This document shows positions 6,043 to 11,487 of a stretch of DNA of 11,487 nucleotides, piece by piece (the first letter of the stretch is position 1; each line of letters opens with the position of its first letter). The stretch covers positions 1-11,487 of the forward strand of contig DAHXLI010000006.1 in NCBI GenBank assembly GCA_027366075.1, written 5' to 3'. This DNA is from Candidatus Parvarchaeota archaeon (lineage in GTDB: Archaea; Nanobdellota; Nanobdellia; Parvarchaeales; Parvarchaeaceae). Under the pieces are notes generated by a model, which saw nothing but the letters and a program-made list of their open reading frames with translations, ran no database searches and was not told the origin of the DNA. A program made the position numbers and the translations under genes.

Positions 6043-7197
6043 ATGGGGATATTCCTGCTCGGCTGCGGAGAGATGGGCTGCGTGACTGGGACAGACCTAC
6101 TAGAAACTTATGAAGGTGAGTTAACATTTGCTGACTTGGAGATTGGACGGGCAAAAACCTTGGCAGAGAGATATCCTAAAAGAAAGGTGAGGCTCGTTTC
6201 TGTAAACGTTAAAGACCATAAAAATCTTGTCAAAGCAATAAGAGACTCTGGTGCGAGCATCGTGATAAATGCTGTAAATTATTATTTTAACCTTGATGTG
6301 ATGCTTGCGTGTCTAGAAGCTCATGCAAATTACATAGATCTTGGCGGTTTGTTCCATACGACACTAAAACAGCTAGAACTTGATAAAGTTTTTAGGGGCC
6401 AGGACTTATTAGCTATACCGGGTTGCGGTTCTTCTCCTGGGATAATGAATGTCCTTGCCGCTTTCGGTGCGAGGAAATTTGATAAAGTAACCGATATATA
6501 TGTCAGTTTTGCGGACAAGGATTATACCAAATATAACACACCTATAGTCCTTCCTTATTCAATACAGACGCTTTTTGATGAGTTTGGAGAAAAACCCGCG
6601 GTACTTCGCAACGGAAAAATCGAATTCGTGGAACCCCTCAGCGGGGCTGAAAAAATAACTTTCCCCGACCCGCTAAACGGCGCTTCTTGTTTCTATACTC
6701 TGCATTCGGAGATAGCGACGTTGCCGCGCAGTTTTGGGCTAAAGAATTGCAGTTTCCGTGGCGGTTTTGACCTGGGCCTTGTAAGCAAGGTAAGATTTCT
6801 TTTAGACGCCGGTTTCGCGTCGGATGAACAAGTAAAACTTGCAGACGGGCAGTCGGTGTCGCCAAAGAAATTTGTAGTGAGGCTCATGGACAGATTCGTG
6901 CCTGCACTAGACATAAAGATAAATGATTTAGAATTTTTGCGTGTTGAACTGCTTGGAAAATCTAAAGGCAAGAAAAAGAAACTTGTGGTGTATTGCGAAA
7001 GCTTTACAAATAAGAAATGGAACATACCTGCTGGCTCTTGGAATACCGGTGTGGCCCCGTCTATAATTGCTCAAATGATTGAAAGAGGCGATGTAAAACA
7101 TGCCGGCGTCGTCCCACCAGAGATAGCTTTAAATTCAGAGATTCTTTTCAAAGAACTTGGAAAGAGAGACATGAAAGTCTGGATAGCAAGAAAATAA
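6043..7197 (+). CDS. Lysine 6-dehydrogenase / saccharopine dehydrogenase-like oxidoreductase
   Basis: NAD(P)-dependent enzyme of the saccharopine dehydrogenase superfamily. It opens with a Rossmann motif (GIFLLGCGEMG), an acidic residue after the second strand (FADLE), then VINAVNYYFNLDVMLACLEAHANYIDLGG and the conserved IPGCGSSPGIMNVLAA. The middle and end (VLPYSIQTLFDEF, FYTLHSEIATLP, WNTGVAP) follow the layout of lysine 6-dehydrogenases, which oxidise lysine to 2-aminoadipate semialdehyde, rather than that of the longer saccharopine enzymes. The family also holds carboxynorspermidine dehydrogenases, so the substrate is inferred, mainly from the lysine aminotransferase next door. I chose the ATG at 6043 because it puts the Rossmann strand directly at the N-terminus and fits the TATA box. 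A GTG at 6031 would add four residues (MNSF). Confidence 0.78.
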   Translation: MGIFLLGCGEMGCVTGTDLLETYEGELTFADLEIGRAKTLAERYPKRKVRLVSVNVKDHKNLVKAIRDSGASIVINAVNYYFNLDVMLACLEAHANYIDLGGLFHTTLKQLELDKVFRGQDLLAIPGCGSSPGIMNVLAAFGARKFDKVTDIYVSFADKDYTKYNTPIVLPYSIQTLFDEFGEKPAVLRNGKIEFVEPLSGAEKITFPDPLNGASCFYTLHSEIATLPRSFGLKNCSFRGGFDLGLVSKVRFLLDAGFASDEQVKLADGQSVSPKKFVVRLMDRFVPALDIKINDLEFLRVELLGKSKGKKKKLVVYCESFTNKKWNIPAGSWNTGVAPSIIAQMIERGDVKHAGVVPPEIALNSEILFKELGKRDMKVWIARK

Positions 7198-7303
7198 TAT
7201 GTTTAAGACGAACTACGCATCTCTGGGTCTTAAGCTATAAAAATTGCATATAATGGCCGCTTCATCTATTTCTAAGAAAGATGTCATTTGATAGTTATAC
7301 GAG

Positions 7304-7444
7304 TTATTCGCTGCCACTTTCAGAGCTATTGTACGGGGCAATATTATATGTGGTTTCGGCAGCTTTCTTTAGCGCGTTCTTAAATGCTGAAATAGTTTTG
7401 CTTAGGTCTTTTTCGGAATGCGAGTAAGATTGTAAAACTTTTGT
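7304..7444 (-). pseudogene. Possible C-terminal scrap of a glutamate-1-semialdehyde-type aminotransferase
   Basis: Just downstream of the aldehyde dehydrogenase, the minus strand has an open stretch without a start codon reading SYSHSEKDLSKTISAFKNALKKA before a short tail and TAA. The pattern S-x-x-H-[ST]-x-x-D-[IL]-x-x-T-[IL]-x-A-F is the usual last helix of glutamate-1-semialdehyde-type class III aminotransferases. The frame is closed upstream at 7445-7447, 37 bases from the dehydrogenase stop, so nothing more of the gene survives. The match is short, so the call is tentative. The rest of the 7198-7480 gap holds nothing else I can name. Confidence 0.42.
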
Positions 7445-7480
7445 TTACCTTATTATCCGAGGGGTTTACAGAGTTTATTT

Positions 7481-8974
7481 TCATTCTTTGTCTCCATATA
7501 CCGTATAGTACCATGGTTTTCTTACGAGGCCAGTCTCATCGATGTAAATATGCTTTATCTGTGTAAAGTCTTCGAGAGCGTACATAGAAAGATCTTTACC
7601 AAAACCGCTCTGCTTAAACCCGCCGTGCGGCATTTCAGAAACTAATACTCCGTGTTCATTTATCCATACGGTGCCGAACTTAAGCGAGTTTGCCACTTTC
7701 ATAAGTGTAGTTATATCTTTGCCCCAAACCGACGCCGCTAGACCATAGATAACGTCGTTAGACTTTTCTATCGCTTCGTCCACTGAAGAATATTTCGACA
7801 CGGACAACACCGGGCCAAATATCTCTTCCTGACATATCTTCATATTCTGTCCAACGTCTGCAAATACTGTCGGCTCAAAGAAAAACCCCTTCTTTGGGTC
7901 CTTTGGCCTGTGCCCGCCACACAGCAGCTTTGCGCCTTGGCTTATACCAGATTTGACAAACTCTTCTACGCGCTCGCGTTGCGATTCTGAAATCAATGGG
8001 CCCATATCAATCTTCTCATCTAGAGGGTCGCCTAATCTTATCTTTTTTACTTTTTTGACAAGAACTTCCAAAAACTTGTCATAAATCGACTCGTGAACGT
8101 AAACTCTTGTAGTAGCTGTGCAGTCCTGCGCGTTATTCCAAAAGGCCGATACCACCGCGCCTTCTGTTGCAGCTTCTATGGAAGCATCTGGAAGGACCAC
8201 GAACGGCGCCTTACCGCCTAACTCCAACTGCACTCTTTTTACGTTTCTAGAGGCCATGCTCATTATTTCTTTCCCAGTAACTGTGTCGCCGGTTAGTGCA
8301 ATCATATCTACCTTATTATTCAAAGCCATCTCCTCTCCCACTACTTCACCTGGGCCAGTCACTATATTCAGTACGCCTTTAGGAAGAACCGTCTCTGCGA
8401 GTTTTGCAAATTCCAAAAGGGTCAGAGGTGTCTTACTTGCCGGTTTTACTACCAAAGTGTTTCCTGCTGCTAGTGCGGGGGCTATTTTCCATATAGCAAT
8501 ATAAAGGGGATAATTCCAAGGGATTATGGCGCCTACGACGCCAACTGGTTCTCTCTTTGTTATGCTTGTGCCTATGCCAGAATATTCATTTGCTGATTTT
8601 CCTTCGAGCATCCTTGCGGCGCCTGCAAAAAATTTAAGATTATCTATTATAAAGGGAAGATCGGAGTCTCGGGCGTATTTTATGGTCTTGCCCACGTTCG
8701 TAGACTCTAATGCAGCGAGTTTTTCCTTGTTCTTTTCGACTAATTCAGCTAGCTGCCACAGCGCCTGCGCTCTTTCAGCAGGGGTCTTTTTTGACCACGA
8801 GCCGTTATCGAAAGCTTTTCTTGCAGCATCGATTGCTGTTTTCGTGTCTCTGACATTGCCTTTTGACACTTTTGCGATTACTTGTTCGGTTGCGGGATTT
8901 ATTACGTCAAAAAAGTCTTTGCTCTCAGAATTTACCCATTCACCATCGATGAACATTTTGTATTCTTGTACCAT
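7481..8974 (-). CDS. NAD(P)-dependent aldehyde dehydrogenase (aminoaldehyde type)
   Basis: Oxidises an aldehyde to the acid. The 497 residues are full length. Catalytic and cofactor residues are all present: IPWNYP with Asn at about 154, Lys at about 177 in VVKPAS, TGDTVTG in the nucleotide loop (an Asp where Ser is more common), ELGGKAP with Glu at about 251, the nucleophilic Cys at about 285 in NAQDCTA, and EEIFGPV. The QDCTA motif and the general pattern resemble gamma-aminobutyraldehyde and betaine-aldehyde dehydrogenases. Facing the lysine aminotransferase pair, 2-aminoadipate 6-semialdehyde is the likely substrate, giving 2-aminoadipate. That is inferred from context. The ATG lies eight bases after the stop of the SHOCT-domain gene, so the two are probably co-transcribed. 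Confidence 0.9.
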   Translation of the reverse strand: MVQEYKMFIDGEWVNSESKDFFDVINPATEQVIAKVSKGNVRDTKTAIDAARKAFDNGSWSKKTPAERAQALWQLAELVEKNKEKLAALESTNVGKTIKYARDSDLPFIIDNLKFFAGAARMLEGKSANEYSGIGTSITKREPVGVVGAIIPWNYPLYIAIWKIAPALAAGNTLVVKPASKTPLTLLEFAKLAETVLPKGVLNIVTGPGEVVGEEMALNNKVDMIALTGDTVTGKEIMSMASRNVKRVQLELGGKAPFVVLPDASIEAATEGAVVSAFWNNAQDCTATTRVYVHESIYDKFLEVLVKKVKKIRLGDPLDEKIDMGPLISESQRERVEEFVKSGISQGAKLLCGGHRPKDPKKGFFFEPTVFADVGQNMKICQEEIFGPVLSVSKYSSVDEAIEKSNDVIYGLAASVWGKDITTLMKVANSLKFGTVWINEHGVLVSEMPHGGFKQSGFGKDLSMYALEDFTQIKHIYIDETGLVRKPWYYTVYGDKE

Positions 8975-8982
8975 AAAGAGAC

Positions 8983-9399
8983 TTATTTACTTTTTATCAG
9001 TTTTACTATATTTCTATATTCTTTTTCTGATATCTCGCCGGATGCAAGGCGCATTTTAGCCTGGTTAAATGCCATGTTTTCCCAATCCCTATAACGAAAG
9101 TCGCCCCTGCTTAGCCTTCCGCGGCCAACTCCGGGATAGCCACCGTACCAAAAGCCTCCGGAAAAGACGCTTAGCATGAAGCTTATAACGAAAAGAAGTA
9201 CAAATACCCAGAATATCCAGCCTACTCCGATAAATAGCCCTGTGCTGACGTTATAATAACCTGCTATCCCGCTTAAAACGGCAAGAAAGACAAATATTAT
9301 CATAAAAAAGAAAACTAATCTAAGAGGGAAAAACCAGAACCGATGATAATACATTTGCTCTTGGCGCTCATCCCGGTTGTGTCTATTATCTTCCCGCAT
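8983..9399 (-). CDS. Two-pass membrane protein with C-terminal SHOCT domain
   Basis: The 138 residues start with a polar, charged N-terminus, then two hydrophobic segments at about 26-47 and 54-79, a Gly/Tyr/Arg-rich linker (GGFWYGGYPG), and at about 108-136 a short helical domain with KMRLASGEISEKEYRNIVKLI. This matches the SHOCT motif (short C-terminal domain), a small module found at the ends of many bacterial and archaeal membrane proteins and thought to mediate oligomerisation. The function is unknown. It precedes the aldehyde dehydrogenase by eight bases, but nothing links the two functionally. The reading frame upstream has a stop and no other start, so the ATG at 9397-9399 is the start. 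Confidence 0.8.
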   Translation of the reverse strand: MREDNRHNRDERQEQMYYHRFWFFPLRLVFFFMIIFVFLAVLSGIAGYYNVSTGLFIGVGWIFWVFVLLFVISFMLSVFSGGFWYGGYPGVGRGRLSRGDFRYRDWENMAFNQAKMRLASGEISEKEYRNIVKLIKSK

Positions 9400-9406
9400 A
9401 TCGTAT

Positions 9407-9441
9407 GTGACATCCTTCCGCCACTAAAGCACGTGGGCTTC
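9407..9441 (-). mobile_element. Possible IS200/IS605-type right-end scar
   Basis: The minus strand reads GAAGCCCACGTGCTTTAG, then TGGCGGAAGGATGTCAC. This resembles the right end of IS200/IS605 (TnpB) elements, whose ends commonly have the form GAAGCCC, an imperfect stem around a TTTAG loop, and GGGAGGATGTCAC. The frame across it reads HREQEAHVL and stops in the loop, as TnpB proteins often do. The right arm of the stem is damaged, and no TnpB zinc-finger or RuvC motif is visible upstream, so at most a decayed end remains. The call is made from memory of such ends and could be coincidence. The rest of the 9442-9544 stretch shows nothing else. Confidence 0.35.
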
Positions 9442-9544
9442 CTGCTCACGATGATAAAATGACAATTGTGCCCAGGCAATAAATAGTCTTGCATAAATCG
9501 AATTAATTTGCAATTTCGGTGATTTTTTAATCTAGTCTTACAAG

Positions 9545-9552
9545 TATATAAA
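9545..9552 (+). promoter_or_regulatory. TATA box of the deaminase operon (leaderless)
   Basis: TATATAAA, a strong archaeal TATA box, is centred 26-27 bases before the ATG at 9575, so the mRNA should begin at or next to the start codon. Confidence 0.65.
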
Positions 9553-9574
9553 CTGGTTAACTTTATATTATTGA

Positions 9575-10135
9575 ATGACACCACAACCTGTGCTACAAGA
9601 TATCATATTAGTAGATACAGAAGACGACATAAAAAAATACGTTCGTGACTCTCTTGTTAATTCAAACTGCCTTAAAACCCGTACGGCCGCGGCAATAGCG
9701 CGCTATGAACCTTCATTGAATAAGTACAGAATATTGTCTATCGGATGTAATTCCTGTGCGCCAGCCGACTGTGAGTATGGTCAGACACTTAGAGCCTGCC
9801 CTAGGTCAAATATCAAGACAGGAACCAGTTATGAGCTCTGCGCGCCTCTACATGCCGAAAGAATGGCATGTCTTAACATAAGGGCGCCAAGGGAATCAAA
9901 TGAGACAAAGAAATTTGCAAGCCACCTACAGGTTTCAGAAGATGAGATACTTTCCGCTTTTTCAAAAGATGAACTTGAAAAACTTAAGAAGGCTACTTTA
10001 TACTTAGCAGGACATTACTGGTCGTGCGAAGGTTGTGTATATTTTCTTAAAACCGTCGGTATAACAGAAATAAAACTAGACGCTATGACCGCAGAAACGA
10101 CTAAACAGAGTTACGAATCAAAAAGGATACAATAG
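9575..10135 (+). CDS. dCMP/cytidine deaminase-like zinc enzyme
   Basis: Member of the zinc-dependent cytidine deaminase superfamily. The catalytic pair is HAE at residues 93-95 (PLHAERMA) and Cys-x2-Cys at 151-154 (WSCEGC), which together hold the zinc and the proton-shuttling Glu. The order CPRSN, TGTSYELC, PLHAE resembles deoxycytidylate deaminases, which make dUMP for thymidylate synthesis. Differences: Ser replaces the usual Pro before the CxxC; about 55 residues separate the two motifs, with a charged helical insert at about 107-140; and there are extra cysteines at 58, 61, 66 and 75 that could bind a second zinc. The substrate is therefore uncertain (dCMP, another nucleotide or RNA). 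It is the first gene of a leaderless operon, and the next gene begins two bases after its stop. Confidence 0.82.
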   Translation: MTPQPVLQDIILVDTEDDIKKYVRDSLVNSNCLKTRTAAAIARYEPSLNKYRILSIGCNSCAPADCEYGQTLRACPRSNIKTGTSYELCAPLHAERMACLNIRAPRESNETKKFASHLQVSEDEILSAFSKDELEKLKKATLYLAGHYWSCEGCVYFLKTVGITEIKLDAMTAETTKQSYESKRIQ

Positions 10136-10137
10136 GT

Positions 10138-10740
10138 ATGCTTCAACAGCAAGATCTTAAAAGAGAAGAGCATAGACTTTTCGGCGTAGAAAAAACTCTT
10201 TCTGGATGGGAAACTATCGGTAGAACGGGATACTTGGGCTCTAAAAGAAACGACAAACGCAAGGAGTGCGATGATAAATACGGCAAGGGAAACTGGCGAG
10301 TCGTCTGGAAAATAAAAGATTTTTATGTAGGAGAATCTGGTGCCTATACGCTTTATGAGGACGCGTATTTTGAATTCTTAAGGAAAGTCCCTGACGTTTT
10401 AAAACAATTGGTATCAGATGCTTCAGAAGTATACGATGATTCCCCTTCGAATGTAAACTGCGGGCTAGATTACGCTGTACAAGAAACAAATCGTACTCAC
10501 CTACAGGACATAGCAATACGAAGATCCCTAATAAGGTTAGGAACTTGGTTCAAAGGAGACAAACTAATACAAATCCGGGACAAAGTAGGCGTACATCCAC
10601 TTAGCATGACATTGTCTCCTGGCAGGGTGCCATTCCACAAGCCCGATCTCATAGAAAATCCAGAACTGGAAGGCTGGTGGGCGAAGTCGAGCGTAGAAAG
10701 CTTTTATCAATCCAATAAATTGTTGCAAAGAAGAAAATAA
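10138..10740 (+). CDS. Conserved-looking protein of unknown function, partner of the deaminase
   Basis: I do not recognise this 200-residue protein. It is soluble, with no signal or membrane segment, and charged. Stretches that look like conserved motifs are GYLGSKRNDKRKECD (32-45), NWRVVWK (52-58), YEDAYFEFL (73-81), NVNCGLDYAVQE (105-116), RTHLQDIAIRRSL (119-131), LSPGRVPFHKPDLI (159-172) and LEGWWAKSSVESFYQSNK (177-194). The dense aromatic and His/Asp/Arg residues in the second half suggest an enzyme or nucleic-acid/nucleotide-binding role, but that is a guess. The ATG lies two bases after the deaminase stop and four bases separate its own stop from the TPR gene, so the three genes are probably translated from one mRNA. 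Its tie to the deaminase points to nucleotide metabolism or modification. Confidence 0.75.
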   Translation: MLQQQDLKREEHRLFGVEKTLSGWETIGRTGYLGSKRNDKRKECDDKYGKGNWRVVWKIKDFYVGESGAYTLYEDAYFEFLRKVPDVLKQLVSDASEVYDDSPSNVNCGLDYAVQETNRTHLQDIAIRRSLIRLGTWFKGDKLIQIRDKVGVHPLSMTLSPGRVPFHKPDLIENPELEGWWAKSSVESFYQSNKLLQRRK

Positions 10741-10744
10741 TAGT

Positions 10745-11137
10745 ATGCCTAGAAAACTGTCAGCCAAACGAGATACTTCTACCGGAAAAGTTCATTTTGA
10801 CAGAGGGGTTGCCTTATTTTCCCTCGGAAAGTATGAAGAAGCGACAAAAGAATATGAAATGGCCATAAGATTCGACCCAAAAAATGCCGCGGCGTATAAC
10901 AATAATGGGAATGTGTTAGAAAATCTTGGAAAATACGTAGACGCCGTTATGGAGTTTGACGCTGCCATATCTATTGACCCTAACAACCGCTTGTATGTAA
11001 AAAATAAGGACCGCGTCCTTAAACTGCTGGCCTTTGAAGATAAGAGACTTGTGCATAAAAACTCTCGGGAAAACAAAAAAGGCTTGGTAAATAAATTTAG
11101 GGGACTTTTGGCCACATTAAAGGTAAATAAGGGATGA
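10745..11137 (+). CDS. Small TPR-repeat protein
   Basis: The 130 residues hold two clear tetratricopeptide repeats, at about 15-47 (VHFDRGVALFSLGKYEEATKEYEMAIRFDP, in part) and 49-81 (AYNNNGNVLENLGKY, then AISIDPN), each with the usual Gly, Ala, Tyr and Pro positions. After them comes a basic, Lys-rich C-terminal helix region with no known motif. TPR proteins act as binding scaffolds, and the partner is not shown by the sequence. It starts four bases after the unknown protein and closes the deaminase operon. No signal peptide is present, so it is probably cytoplasmic. Confidence 0.85.
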   Translation: MPRKLSAKRDTSTGKVHFDRGVALFSLGKYEEATKEYEMAIRFDPKNAAAYNNNGNVLENLGKYVDAVMEFDAAISIDPNNRLYVKNKDRVLKLLAFEDKRLVHKNSRENKKGLVNKFRGLLATLKVNKG

Positions 11138-11230
11138 CTCACAAAAAGGATAAGGAGAAACGATAAAATTTATGACTAAAGAATGTGCTGAACTTACCCT
11201 TAATGTGGCTGAAATGGTCGGTGGAAACTT

Positions 11231-11487
11231 ATGTTTGGATTCTTAGGTAACCTATTTGCAGCGCATTCCATCCCCGTGGTTGCGACGTTTTTACTTGCCA
11301 TCGCTTGGTGCGTGTCGGAATATTTTGCTAGACTGTCCACCTGGCGCCAGGGGGCTCCTAAACGGCCCTCTTCCAGGATTGACAAGGGCACTTACCCGAT
11401 AATAGCAATCGGGATTACGATTGGCCTTATTGCCGACCTGTTTGGATTTATAACCGGAATTGGTGGTTATCTGCCGATGTACACGGT
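11231..11487 (+). CDS. Membrane protein, isoprenylcysteine methyltransferase-like (3' end outside window)
   Basis: The frame runs from ATG at 11231 to the window end without a stop (85 residues seen). It has a hydrophobic segment at about 14-28 (VVATFLLAIAWCV), a polar loop with Arg/Lys (LSTWRQGAPKRPSSRIDKGTYP), and a second hydrophobic segment at about 59-78. The start of a bacterial/archaeal isoprenylcysteine carboxyl methyltransferase-like protein has this layout, with an acidic-Lys/Arg-Gly-Ser/Thr motif (DKGTY here) just before the second helix. The SAM-binding C-terminal part, which would settle it, lies beyond the window. It starts 94 bases after the TPR gene. A 24-codon frame (11172-11246) overlaps its beginning but has no support. 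Confidence 0.6.
   Translation, partial: MFGFLGNLFAAHSIPVVATFLLAIAWCVSEYFARLSTWRQGAPKRPSSRIDKGTYPIIAIGITIGLIADLFGFITGIGGYLPMYT

Noticed and set aside
8526..9059. 177-residue frame on the plus strand
   Set aside because: Antisense of the aldehyde dehydrogenase and SHOCT genes, with no promoter or recognisable motif.
9425..9480. C/D box small RNA suggested by GATGATAAAATGAC
   Set aside because: No exact C box with a matching D box (CTGA) at a proper distance.
9315..9584. 89-residue frame on the minus strand
   Set aside because: Overlaps the start of the SHOCT gene and the deaminase promoter; its composition looks non-coding, and the IS605-like words explain part of it.
11172..11246. 24-codon frame before the last gene
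   Set aside because: Too short, no motif, and it overlaps the better supported methyltransferase-like start at 11231.

Overview
The window is archaeal. It carries aIF1A, the archaeal gene order uS13-uS4-uS11-RpoD with an iron-sulfur type RpoD, TATA boxes about 25 bp ahead of several starts (some giving leaderless mRNAs), and a 5S rRNA gene standing alone with its own promoter and poly-T stop. Short intergenic gaps suggest a small genome, possibly an ARMAN/DPANN-like or Thermoplasmata-like lineage. The sequence alone does not fix the lineage.

Layout. 1-285 (+): 3' part of the translation initiation factor aIF1A gene. 317-3064 (-): a tight operon uS13, uS4, uS11, RNA polymerase subunit D and a single-pass membrane protein, with its promoter at about 3094-3101. 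3132-3243 (-): 5S rRNA. 3277-4214: a stretch of gene debris holding the N-terminal domain of a Cas1 integrase cut off just at the 5S promoter, a tiny cysteine-rich reading frame on the other strand with a well-placed TATA box but no normal start codon, and the frameshifted C-terminal end of a GABA-type aminotransferase. 4418-7197 (+): L-lysine 6-aminotransferase and a lysine-dehydrogenase/saccharopine-dehydrogenase-like enzyme. 7304-7444 (-): a second aminotransferase C-terminal scrap. 7481-9399 (-): a SHOCT-domain membrane protein followed by an aldehyde dehydrogenase. 9407-9441 (-): a possible scar of an IS200/IS605 right end. 9575-11137 (+): a three-gene unit of a dCMP-deaminase-like protein, an unrecognised 200-residue protein and a TPR protein. 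11231-end (+): start of a membrane protein resembling isoprenylcysteine methyltransferases.

How the genes may work together. The aminotransferase (and perhaps the dehydrogenase-like enzyme) would turn lysine into 2-aminoadipate 6-semialdehyde, and the aldehyde dehydrogenase could oxidise it to 2-aminoadipate, a short lysine-catabolic module. The deaminase and its unknown partner look like a nucleotide-related pair. No complete, clearly new system is visible. The best leads are the unknown deaminase partner, the cysteine-rich micro-gene, the Cas1 relic joined to the 5S gene, and the three-codon leader reading frame in front of the lysine aminotransferase.
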